Source of the DNA: Erysipelotrichaceae bacterium
Lineage (GTDB): Bacteria > Bacillota_I > Bacilli_A > Erysipelotrichales > Erysipelotrichaceae
NCBI GenBank assembly: GCA_900754715.1
Contig: CAAEDX010000140.1
Span: forward strand, 1-8,583
Length of the DNA: 8,583 bases
Direction: 5' to 3'
The translations under genes were made by a program, and so were the position numbers. The number at the start of each line of letters is the position of its first letter. Positions within the stretch are counted from its first letter, which is position 1. Under the pieces are notes generated by a model that ran no database searches, was not told the origin of the DNA, and saw only the letters and a program-made list of their open reading frames with translations. Below, one piece after another: positions 1-6,049 of the stretch.

Positions 1-904
1 CCTGCTTCTGCGCGATGACCCGCGGATCATCAAATGCGGCACTCTTCCCTTGCTTGCGCACTGGCTCAGGATGTACATCGATATCGAGATCCAGCTGCAT
101 CGCTTCAACGAGCTTCAGATCAAATTCGCTTTTCAGCCGCTCGCCAAGGGTGTCTTGCAGATAGCGGGTCCGAGCCCGGGCGCGGTTCGTATAATCGCCG
201 TAGGTGATGAACAGCCGGATCATCGCTTCGACATAATACAATACTTTTTCAGGACGCACATGGGATGCGACGCGCACGCCAAGTTTAGGATTATTGCCTA
301 GACCGCCGCAGCAGTAAACATCAAAAGTGCCTTCCCTGACTGCGACAAAGCCGAGATCTCGGAACGTCGCGTGCGTCGCGTTAACAGGCGAGCTGGAAAA
401 CGCCACTTTCAGCTTGCGCGGGAGCTTGCGCTTATTCATGACCGAGAGCAAATAGTCGCCAGCAGCTTTCGCATAGGGACGTACATCAAAATATTCCCCT
501 GGTTCCACGCCGCTGAGCGGGGAGCACATGACATTGCGCGGATGATCACCGCCTCCGCCTCTGGTCACGATGCCGACATCAAGGGCCCTCTCCATGATGT
601 CACAGACGGCTTCTACGCTGAGATGATGAAGCTGGATGGTCTGGCATGTGGTGATGTGCGCCAGATCCACATCATATTTGCGGCAGCTCTCACAGACAAA
701 GGCCAGCTTTTCTTTGGTCATCACGCCTTGATCCATGCGCAGCCTGAGCATGAGCCGCTCGCCGCCGCGCTGGGCATACGAACCAAAGCCGCCGGAATAT
801 CCCTTGAAATCCTTCATGGTGATCTCTTTTCGCATAAACTGATCGGCCGTTTCACGAAACTGTCCGATTTCTTCCTTCAATTGCCGTTTCATTTTTTCAT
901 CCAT
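1..904 (-). CDS. Siroheme-dependent nitrite/sulfite reductase, N-terminal part (runs off left edge)
   Basis: My reverse-strand translation from 904 is open for 301 codons to the window edge. Residues about 36-100 look like the first ferredoxin-like half-domain of nitrite/sulfite reductases, ending in TTCQTIQLHHL, the counterpart of the siroheme-contacting TTRQ-x-Q-x-H motif. Next come GGGGDHPRNVMCSPLSG (the RNV-x-x-x-P-x-x-G motif of the 4Fe-4S/siroheme domain) and, near residue 200, CCGGLGNNPKLG. Family members reduce nitrite to ammonia or sulfite to sulfide with six electrons in the cytoplasm. Substrate cannot be decided here. The paired cluster cysteines of the family lie further C-terminal, so probably outside the window. 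The ATG at 904 has GGGAGG 8 bases upstream and lies 15 bp after the sirtuin stop, so it is probably cotranscribed. The arginine of TTRQ is cysteine here. The family is clear; the physiological role is not. Confidence 0.85.
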   Translation of the reverse strand, partial: MDEKMKRQLKEEIGQFRETADQFMRKEITMKDFKGYSGGFGSYAQRGGERLMLRLRMDQGVMTKEKLAFVCESCRKYDVDLAHITTCQTIQLHHLSVEAVCDIMERALDVGIVTRGGGGDHPRNVMCSPLSGVEPGEYFDVRPYAKAAGDYLLSVMNKRKLPRKLKVAFSSSPVNATHATFRDLGFVAVREGTFDVYCCGGLGNNPKLGVRVASHVRPEKVLYYVEAMIRLFITYGDYTNRARARTRYLQDTLGERLKSEFDLKLVEAMQLDLDIDVHPEPVRKQGKSAAFDDPRVIAQKQ

Positions 905-919
905 CGCTGTTTCCTCCCG

Positions 920-1648
920 TTATCTGACACATTCCTTCAATACTCGGCCGATCGGCTCATGGATGACCAGATCGGCAAGATGATCCATCTCGGTCTTATC
1001 GCGATTGATCAGCACCAGATGATCGCCATGAAAATATCTCAGCAGTCCCGCAGCAGGGTAAACAACCAGCGAAGTGCCGCCGACGATGAGCAGATCAGCC
1101 TGAGCGATGTAAGATACCGCGCGCTGCATGATCTCCATGTCCAGCCCTTCCCCATACAGGACCACTTCCGGCTTCATCAGACCGCCGCATTTCGCGCAGC
1201 GCGGGATCCCTTGCTCATCACGATGGGCAAGCATCTCCTCAAGATCCATGAAGGCATGACAGCGCAGGCAGCGGTTGCGGTTCACGCTGCCATGAAGCTC
1301 CAGCACCTCCTGGCTGCCGGCCTTTTGATGAAGGCCGTCGATATTCTGGGTGATGACTGCTTTCAGCCTTCCTTCACGCTCCAGCGCGGCCAGCGCCAGA
1401 TGGGCAGGATTAGGTTCGGCGTTCGGATAGATCATCTCATTAAAATAGAAATCATAGAATTCGCGGGTATGGTCGTAAAAAAAGTCTGAGGAAAGCATCA
1501 CTTCCGCAGGATAGGGATACTGCTTTTTCCGATAAAGGCCATCACTGCTGCGGAAATCGGGAATGTTGCTTTCCGTGGAGACGCCGGCGCCGCCAAAAAA
1601 CACGATATGATGACTGTTCTCGATCCATTCCTTTAATTCATTGCTCAT
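920..1648 (-). CDS. cobB: SIR2-family NAD-dependent protein deacylase (sirtuin, CobB-like)
   Basis: The 242-residue protein has every sirtuin hallmark: the NAD-binding GAGVSTESNIPDFR at residues 20-33, TQNIDGLH at 100-107, catalytic His119 in ELHG, a structural zinc site from Cys127, Cys130, Cys151 and Cys154, and GTSLVVYPAA at 191-200. Sirtuins remove acetyl or other acyl groups from protein lysines, consuming NAD and releasing nicotinamide and O-acyl-ADP-ribose. The length is normal for a bacterial sirtuin, and all catalytic residues I can identify are present, so it is probably active. The start is well supported: AGGAGGTG lies 7 bases upstream of ATG 1648. The first 11 bases overlap the end of the upstream membrane-protein gene, suggesting translational coupling, and a siroheme reductase follows 15 bp downstream. 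Acyl preference and protein targets cannot be inferred. Confidence 0.95.
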   Translation of the reverse strand: MSNELKEWIENSHHIVFFGGAGVSTESNIPDFRSSDGLYRKKQYPYPAEVMLSSDFFYDHTREFYDFYFNEMIYPNAEPNPAHLALAALEREGRLKAVITQNIDGLHQKAGSQEVLELHGSVNRNRCLRCHAFMDLEEMLAHRDEQGIPRCAKCGGLMKPEVVLYGEGLDMEIMQRAVSYIAQADLLIVGGTSLVVYPAAGLLRYFHGDHLVLINRDKTEMDHLADLVIHEPIGRVLKECVR

Positions 1649-2468
1649 CTGTGCTCACCTCCTGGCGGCTTCCATCTTCATTCTTCACATAGCGCACATC
1701 ATATTCATAGCTCTTGCCCAGCTTAGGAAACTGGAAAGAAAGCGTAAAGGATTGTTCACCTGGCGCGACCGCCGCGTCATTCATCAAATAGGTGACCGTC
1801 CCATATGTCATATCGCCTCTCGTCTCGGTCTCATTGCCGACATAATGAATGGTAAAGCCGGTATCGGAAACATCGTAATAAGAAGCCAGGGGGATCTCAT
1901 CATCTGAGCCGGACGGGCTGCAATAGGTCAGCTGCAGCTGCAGGCCTTCATCGACAAAGCTCATCTCAAAGCGCACATCATCCACTCCGGCGATCTGCAC
2001 GGTCGTTTCGGCTTGCACACGTTCGCCGTTTTCCAGGGTACAGACGATGCGGAATCGATTTTCCCCGCTTTCAAACTGGTACGCGCTTTGTGACAGCTGA
2101 TAGCTCGTATGGTTGCTCACATCGGCCAGCCAAGTTTCCTGATCGTCCTGCGAGATGTAATACAGCTCGCTGGACACGATATCCTGTTCTCCGCTGTTTT
2201 CCACTTCCCATGTCAGGAGCAGCGTATCGTCATTGATGACACTGCCGGAAAAACCGCTGATCTGCACCGGATCACCCTCTTCATCGCTGGACGCATCATG
2301 TTGATCATCTGCGCTTTGATCCGGCTGGCGGACATCGCTTGTCCCATCAGCGATCGGCTGCGCGCTGACATTTTGATAGATGATCATTCCCATCGTGATC
2401 GAGAGGATCAAGATCAGGATCAAGACAAACATGATGTTCCGTTTCAGAAACAAGAAAAAACGGTTCAT
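1638..2468 (-). CDS. Membrane-anchored extracytoplasmic protein of unknown function
   Basis: I do not recognise this 276-residue protein. From the chosen start it has a short basic N-terminus (MNRFFLFLKRN), a single hydrophobic segment at about residues 11-32, an acidic, Ser/Asp/Gln-rich linker to about residue 68, and then a beta-rich region (residues about 70-270) with alternating hydrophobic positions and phrases such as LLLTWEVENSGEQDI that suggest Ig-like or fibronectin-like sandwiches. There is no lipobox and no catalytic motif I can see. The likely topology is an N-terminal anchor or uncleaved signal with the bulk outside the cell. I prefer ATG 2468 to the in-frame GTG at 2477 because AAAGGTGAGG lies just upstream of the ATG. 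It is the first gene of the operon, overlaps the sirtuin start by 11 bases, and lies behind a putative Fur box. A role in sensing, adhesion or cell-envelope binding is possible but unproven. Confidence 0.75.
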   Translation of the reverse strand: MNRFFLFLKRNIMFVLILILILSITMGMIIYQNVSAQPIADGTSDVRQPDQSADDQHDASSDEEGDPVQISGFSGSVINDDTLLLTWEVENSGEQDIVSSELYYISQDDQETWLADVSNHTSYQLSQSAYQFESGENRFRIVCTLENGERVQAETTVQIAGVDDVRFEMSFVDEGLQLQLTYCSPSGSDDEIPLASYYDVSDTGFTIHYVGNETETRGDMTYGTVTYLMNDAAVAPGEQSFTLSFQFPKLGKSYEYDVRYVKNEDGSRQEVSTDEQ

Positions 2469-2492
2469 ACACCTCACCTTTCCTATTCTCTA

Positions 2493-2521
2493 ATCAAATC
2501 ACATTTTCCTGAAAATGACAA
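2493..2521 (-). promoter_or_regulatory. Candidate promoter of the membrane protein-sirtuin-reductase operon
   Basis: Reading leftward, TTGTCA (2521-2516) is followed after 17 bases by TTTGAT (2498-2493), each a partial match to the sigma-A hexamers (5/6 and 4/6). The start codon is about 25 bases further on. No other better-spaced pair was seen between the metQ terminator and the gene. It is inferred from position and spacing only. Confidence 0.45.
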
Positions 2522-2529
2522 TCATTTTT
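2511..2529. promoter_or_regulatory. Putative Fur-family operator (Fur box)
   Basis: The 19-mer GAAAATGACAATCATTTTT matches the classical Fur-box consensus GATAATGATAATCATTATC at 15 of 19 positions and is itself a near-perfect palindrome: AAAATGA and TCATTTT flank CAA. It covers the likely -35 hexamer of the leftward operon, where a repressor would block RNA polymerase. Fur binding with iron is the simplest reading. PerR and Zur use related palindromes and cannot be excluded. Confidence 0.5.
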
Positions 2530-2552
2530 ACCTGATCTCGACATGAATAAGC

Positions 2553-2591
2553 AAAAAAGGGAAGAAAAGCAAGTCAAACTGCCTTTCTCCC
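2553..2591 (-). terminator. Rho-independent terminator of the metNPQ operon
   Basis: Ten bases after the metQ stop, the transcript can fold GGGAGAAAGGCA (2591-2580) against TGCTTTTCTTCCC (2571-2559), with one bulged base and one G-U pair and an 8-base loop. A run of six T (2558-2553) follows. It also insulates the downstream Fur-box promoter from methionine-operon read-through. Confidence 0.85.
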
Positions 2592-2600
2592 CGAGATCTC

Positions 2601-3416
2601 TCACTCTGCTTCAAAGAACGGGACGACGATGCCATCATACTGTGCGTTGATAAAATCGATGGTCTTCTGCGACTTTAGCACCTTCATCAGATCCTGGATC
2701 TTCTGTGAATCCTGTTCCCCGTTTCGCACCGCGACGCAGTTGGCAAACTGCTGCGCCACGCCGCCTGCGTCCTCGCTCGTGATCAGACGGTCGAGCACAT
2801 TGGCATTGAGCGCATTGTTGCCATTAGCTACGCCGAAATCCACATCCGCCAGGTTGACCGGAATGCTTTCTGCTGCCATCTCGACGATCTCCACATCATA
2901 TGGGCCATCGACAATGTCCTTAGGTGTCGCACTGATCCCTTTGTCTCCATCCAGGACGATGATCCCGCTGGCCGCCAAAAGCTGCAATGCGCGGCCGCCA
3001 TTGGTCGGGTCATTGGGGATGGAAATGGTCAGCTTCTGTCCTTCCTCCAGCTCATCGAGCGAATCATGGTTCTGTGAATAAATGCCCATCGGTTCAAAAT
3101 GGACATCGCCGGCTGAGACAAGGTCAGTGCCGCTCTTTTCATTCCATTCCGCCAGATACTGGTTGTGCTGGAAATAGTTCGCGTCCAGCTGCCCGTCGGC
3201 CAGTGCCTGATTGGGCTTGTTGTAATCGCTGAATTCCACGATCTCCACCGTATAGCCAAGCTCTTCCAGATCTGGCTGGATGTTCTTGATGATCTCAGCA
3301 TGCGGTGTGATGCTCGCACCGATGGTCAGGGTCTTATCATCTCCGGAAGAAGATCCGCAGCCGCTCAGGACCGCGCAAAGGGTCAGCGCCAGCGCGCCAT
3401 TCAAAAGTTTTTTCAT
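2601..3416 (-). CDS. metQ: Methionine ABC transporter substrate-binding lipoprotein MetQ
   Basis: The 271-residue protein begins with a lipoprotein signal peptide (MKKLLNGALALTLCAVLSGC). Cys20 in LSGC is the lipidation site, so the mature protein is tethered to the outer face of the membrane. The rest is NlpA/MetQ family: FSDYNKPNQAL (62-72), DANYFQH (78-84, typical of the ligand cleft), IPNDPTNGGRAL (133-144), and a C-terminal region around VANGNNAL. It binds methionine and delivers it to the MetP/MetN transporter. NlpA-family proteins also include paralogues of other specificity, but the methionine T-box upstream of this operon supports methionine. ATG 3416 has GAGGAAAA about 7 bases upstream. 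It is the last gene of the operon, 30 bp after metP, and is followed by a terminator. Its length is normal for the family. Confidence 0.93.
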   Translation of the reverse strand: MKKLLNGALALTLCAVLSGCGSSSGDDKTLTIGASITPHAEIIKNIQPDLEELGYTVEIVEFSDYNKPNQALADGQLDANYFQHNQYLAEWNEKSGTDLVSAGDVHFEPMGIYSQNHDSLDELEEGQKLTISIPNDPTNGGRALQLLAASGIIVLDGDKGISATPKDIVDGPYDVEIVEMAAESIPVNLADVDFGVANGNNALNANVLDRLITSEDAGGVAQQFANCVAVRNGEQDSQKIQDLMKVLKSQKTIDFINAQYDGIVVPFFEAE

Positions 3417-3446
3417 GTTCTTTTCCTCACTTTCTTTCTCAATTCG

Positions 3447-4127
3447 TCAATGTGTCGTCGCGCGGGCCAGAAGGTTGCCGATGCCCTGGATGATGATCGT
3501 GATGAGCACCAGGGCGATCACACAGGCCCACATGATGTCATATTGCATCTTGGAATACCCGTAGTTGTAACAGAAGGCGCCCACGCCTCCGCCGCCGATC
3601 GCACCGACGATGGCAGTCAGCCCGATCAATGAGATCAGCGTGATCGTGGTGGCGCGAATGATGCTTGGGATGCTTTCGCGCAGATAGACACGGAACATGA
3701 TCTGCAGCGGCGTAAGCCCCATCGCCTCGCTCGCTTCGATCAGGCCGCGATCCACCTCGGCGATGGCCTGCTCGATCTGCCGGGCGAAAAAGGGGATCGT
3801 CCCGACGATCAGCGGGAAGAATGAGCCTCGCAAGCCGATCGATGTGCCTGACACGAGCTTGGTCACATCGCTCAAGATCATGACGAGGATGATGAAGGGA
3901 ATGGCACGGAACAGATCGATGATCTTCCCCAGCACCGTGTAGACGATCTTGTTCTCCAGAATGTCCCCTTCCCTGCACACTACCAGGATCAGGCCGAACA
4001 AGATGCCGAACACCAGTGAGATGAATCCGCAGACAAGCACCATGAGCAATGTCTGTCCTATCGATTGCAGAAACTCCGGAAACATGTAGACGAGATTAGG
4101 CATATATTGATTCAGAAGATCGCTCAT
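3447..4127 (-). CDS. metI: Methionine ABC transporter permease MetP/MetI
   Basis: This 226-residue integral membrane protein has about five hydrophobic segments (roughly residues 22-50, 68-90, 101-115, 158-185 and 196-220). Residues 131-152 (EASEAMGLTPLQIMFRVYL and following) form the EAA loop of ABC importer permeases, the cytoplasmic helix that docks on the ATPase. The length and the LFRAIPFIILV and GAIGGGGVG segments fit the MetI subfamily of D/L-methionine transporters, in which the permease works as a homodimer. Its ATG overlaps the metN stop in an ATGA arrangement (4 bases), so the two are translationally coupled. It is called MetP in Bacillus and MetI in Escherichia. Identification rests on family resemblance together with metN and metQ on either side. 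Confidence 0.93.
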   Translation of the reverse strand: MSDLLNQYMPNLVYMFPEFLQSIGQTLLMVLVCGFISLVFGILFGLILVVCREGDILENKIVYTVLGKIIDLFRAIPFIILVMILSDVTKLVSGTSIGLRGSFFPLIVGTIPFFARQIEQAIAEVDRGLIEASEAMGLTPLQIMFRVYLRESIPSIIRATTITLISLIGLTAIVGAIGGGGVGAFCYNYGYSKMQYDIMWACVIALVLITIIIQGIGNLLARATTH

Positions 4128-5143
4128 CGTGTGATCACCTCCGTTTCCACGCCGGATCCTTCAAGCTGCGCTAACGCTGCCTGCCGCGCAGATGCGTCTC
4201 CTTTCATGGTGACGATCAGTGAGCCGACCGGAACGTTACCGACGATTTCGATGTTGCCTTGAATGATATTGCAGTCGATGCCAAGATCACGTGAGATCTG
4301 TGAGATCAGCGGCCGCGATGCACTTGCGGCATCATATTTCAGCGAGACCATCATCTCATCTGCCTGCAGCGTGCCTGCTTCGATCAGATCCGCGATATGA
4401 CCGTTTGCGGAAGCGGTGGCGATGAAGCTGCGGGTCACATCTGCCTGCGGATGCGTAAACAGATCCACGATGTTTCCTTCCTCCACGATATGGCCATCTT
4501 CCATCACCGCGGCGCGCTCGCAGATCTCTCTGACTACCGCCATCTCATGAGTGATGAGCACTACGGTCAGATTCAGCTTGCGGTTGATGTCGCGGATCAG
4601 CCGCAGGATGCTGCGGGTCGTCTGCGGATCCAGGGCGCTGGTCGCCTCATCGCACAGCAGCACCTTGGGATCATTGGCCAGAGCCCGGGCAATGGCCACG
4701 CGCTGCTTCTGTCCGCCGGAAAGCTGCGATGGATAGACATCCGCTTTGTCGCTCAAGTCGACGAGCGCCAGCAGATCCTTCACCTTCGCGCTGATCTGCG
4801 CCTTGCTCAGGCCGCTCTTATGCAGCGGAAAAGCTACGTTCTGCGCCACCGTGCGTGAGCGCATCAGATTAAAATGCTGAAAGATCATGCCGATCTTCCT
4901 GCGGGTCTCGCGCAGCTGCGCCGCATTCAGGGCAAGCAGATCCTTGCCATCCACGATCACTTTTCCGCTCTGCGGACGCTCCAGCAGATTGATGCAGCGG
5001 ACGAGCGTGGATTTTCCTGCCCCGCTGAATCCGATGATGCCATAGATCTCTCCTTCAGCGATATGGACAGACACATCACGGACCGCGTGAACGTCGCCGC
5101 TTTTCGTCGCAAATGTCTTTGAGACATGTTCCAGTCTGATCAT
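4124..5143 (-). CDS. metN: Methionine ABC transporter ATP-binding protein MetN
   Basis: A 339-residue ABC ATPase with all motifs intact: Walker A GFSGAGKST at 38-46, Q-loop Gln89, signature LSGGQ at 141-145, Walker B VLLCDEAT at 161-168 and switch His199. The C-terminal portion (about 265-339) is the ACT-like NIL domain of MetN, which in E. coli binds methionine and inhibits transport when the internal pool is high (transinhibition). It powers methionine import as a dimer on the inner face of the membrane. ATG 5143 has GAGGAGGT about 9 bases upstream, immediately after the U-tract of the leader terminator. It is the first gene of metN-metP-metQ and should therefore be controlled twice: transcriptionally by tRNA-Met charging through the T-box, and post-translationally by methionine at the NIL domain. 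Confidence 0.95.
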   Translation of the reverse strand: MIRLEHVSKTFATKSGDVHAVRDVSVHIAEGEIYGIIGFSGAGKSTLVRCINLLERPQSGKVIVDGKDLLALNAAQLRETRRKIGMIFQHFNLMRSRTVAQNVAFPLHKSGLSKAQISAKVKDLLALVDLSDKADVYPSQLSGGQKQRVAIARALANDPKVLLCDEATSALDPQTTRSILRLIRDINRKLNLTVVLITHEMAVVREICERAAVMEDGHIVEEGNIVDLFTHPQADVTRSFIATASANGHIADLIEAGTLQADEMMVSLKYDAASASRPLISQISRDLGIDCNIIQGNIEIVGNVPVGSLIVTMKGDASARQAALAQLEGSGVETEVITR

Positions 5144-5160
5144 CGATCCTCTACCTCCTC

Positions 5161-5194
5161 AAAAAAAAGCTTTCGCCCGTATAGGACGAAAGCT
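5161..5194 (-). terminator. Leader terminator of the metNPQ T-box
   Basis: The transcript folds AGCUUUCGUCC against GGGCGAAAGCU (11 pairs including one G-U) around a UAUAC loop, followed by eight consecutive T. The 5' half of this hairpin is also the 3' half of the antiterminator, so the two structures exclude each other. It lies 18 bases before metN. Confidence 0.93.
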
Positions 5195-5435
5195 GAATGC
5201 TCCGTGTGACCACCTATCTTCACGACAGCATCGCTGCTGCCGCCTCATCAAGTACGTCCGGATGCCGGATTATACTCTATCGCTGTAACGGGCGAACGCG
5301 TCACGGCCTAAAATGATCTCTCGACCGCGCAACTCCAAGGCCATTTTCGGCCGTGCTGTCTCTGTTCCCTTTCACCAGCTGAGAACTCTCTGTGAGAAAC
5401 GTTCCGGCTTACTCTCCTCTTCATCGTCAATGTAT
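5161..5435 (-). promoter_or_regulatory. T-box riboswitch, methionine (AUG specifier), controlling metNPQ
   Basis: The leader reads leftward. Stem I contains GATGA (5425-5421) and TTGGAGT as the kink-turn halves, the S-turn AGTA at 5413-5410, an apical hairpin GTTCTC/GGGAAC around AGCTGGTGAAA, and GAAA followed by ATG at 5344-5342, the expected specifier position, with a purine after it. Stem III is CGGCAGC/GCTGTCG (5242-5236 with 5229-5223). The antiterminator pairs ATAGG (5217-5213) with CCTAT (5185-5181) and ACGGAGC (5205-5199) with GCTTTCGT (5193-5186), leaving a 7-base bulge UGGUCAC. UGGU is complementary to the ACCA end of tRNA-Met. Uncharged tRNA-Met should stabilise the antiterminator; charged tRNA lets the terminator form. 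The bulge ends in CAC where ACC is usual. The methionine specificity fits the transporter genes downstream. Confidence 0.88.
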
Positions 5436-5451
5436 GTGTACATGATACACA
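5435..5451. repeat. Short inverted repeat over the metNPQ -10 region and start site
   Basis: TGTGTA and TACACA are perfect complements separated by 5 bases and cover the -10 hexamer and the predicted transcription start. The placement would suit a repressor operator, but a 6-bp palindrome can arise by chance. Confidence 0.3.
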
Positions 5452-5470
5452 ACAATTCTTCATTTGTCAA
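5442..5470 (-). promoter_or_regulatory. Promoter of the T-box-metNPQ transcript
   Basis: Reading leftward, a perfect TTGACA (5470-5465) and TATCAT (5447-5442, 5/6) are separated by exactly 17 bases. This predicts transcription to begin near 5435, just before stem I of the T-box. It is the best sigma-A-type promoter in the window. Confidence 0.85.
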
Positions 5471-5489
5471 TCAATTTTGTCATTTCGCG

Positions 5490-5957
5490 CTATTTCAGCA
5501 CATAACGAAGCCGGTAAGTCTTGCCTGGATCTTCTTCATCAGCGTACTCGTGATAAGTAAACAAGATCTGCGCAGCGCCTTTGGGGATCAAAAAGACCAG
5601 GCACCCCTCTTTTGTCTCATCCGCGTCCAGCTCGATCACATTAGGAAACTGTCCGGACACACCGAATTCATCTTCGGCTTCAAACGAGAATTTCTTTTTA
5701 TCATAGCTGAGCTGGAAATCCTCCTTATAGATGAAGATCTCATCTGAAGTCACATTGCGCAGCGACAGAAAGACCTTCAGAAAACAGGCAGGCTCATCCA
5801 CCTCATAACCGTGCAGACGGTTGCCGCACAGCTCCATCTTAGTCATCTTACAGTCAAACTGAGCCGTCTGAAACTCATTGAGCATCGCCTGGTTAGGCTG
5901 ATGATCACGCAGCAGACGGACCTTTATTTCACCATTGACCGTTTCATAAAGCTGCAT
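5490..5957 (-). CDS. Uncharacterised cytosolic protein with DUF4352/Ig-like features
   Basis: This 155-residue protein has no signal peptide, membrane segment or lipobox. Its core (about residues 55-140) resembles the beta-sandwich found in DUF4352-type proteins: FLKVFLSLRNVTSDE, followed by IYKEDFQLSYD, then FPNVIELDADETKEGCLVF and LIPKGAA. Those families are usually exported lipoproteins, so a cytosolic stand-alone version is unusual. The protein is acidic and has three scattered cysteines (36, 44, 58) besides Cys119. I cannot assign a function. ATG 5957 has AGGAGGG upstream, which supports the start. It is probably monocistronic: a terminator lies just upstream of its promoter region, and the metNPQ promoter begins only about 20 bases after its stop, with no terminator in between. 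Read-through would meet the T-box terminator. Confidence is high that it is a gene and moderate for the fold. Confidence 0.8.
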   Translation of the reverse strand: MQLYETVNGEIKVRLLRDHQPNQAMLNEFQTAQFDCKMTKMELCGNRLHGYEVDEPACFLKVFLSLRNVTSDEIFIYKEDFQLSYDKKKFSFEAEDEFGVSGQFPNVIELDADETKEGCLVFLIPKGAAQILFTYHEYADEEDPGKTYRLRYVLK

Positions 5958-5978
5958 TGTCTCCCTCCTCTATTCCAT

Positions 5979-5984
5979 ACTATA
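5979..5984 (-). promoter_or_regulatory. Candidate -10 element for the DUF4352-like gene
   Basis: TATAGT (5/6 to consensus) lies about 22 bases upstream of the start codon, between it and the upstream gene's terminator. A matching -35 is poor: ACGACA at 19 bases spacing is the best I see. The assignment rests mainly on position. Confidence 0.35.
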
Positions 5985-6018
5985 TGACTGGCTGCGGGAA
6001 AACTGTCGTTTCCTGCAG

Positions 6019-6040
6019 AAAAAAACAGGAATGCTTCCTG
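6019..6040 (-). terminator. Rho-independent terminator after the amidohydrolase-like gene
   Basis: Ten bases after the stop of the upstream gene, CAGGAA (6040-6035) and TTCCTG (6031-6026) form a perfect 6-bp stem with a GCA loop, followed by seven T (6025-6019). The stem is short but the geometry is canonical. Confidence 0.8.
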
Positions 6041-6049
6041 ACACCGGCT

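Noticed and set aside
371..1489. A long rightward open frame of 372 codons.
   Set aside because: It lies antisense to the siroheme reductase and the sirtuin, both of which have clear family motifs and ribosome sites. Its product is rich in His, Gln and Ile and has no recognisable domain, as expected of a shadow frame.
2469..2477. GTG at 2477 as start of the membrane protein, adding three residues.
   Set aside because: The ribosome site AAAGGTGAGG overlaps this GTG and is better placed for ATG 2468.
4397..4858. Rightward open frames opposite metN (and similar ones opposite metQ and metP).
   Set aside because: They are antisense to strongly supported transporter genes and look like codon-bias shadows.
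5161..5435. A SAM (S-box) riboswitch as the metNPQ leader.
   Set aside because: SAM riboswitches are common before methionine genes, but I see no SAM-I core motifs. The AGTA/GAAA-ATG arrangement and UGG-containing antiterminator bulge fit a T-box.
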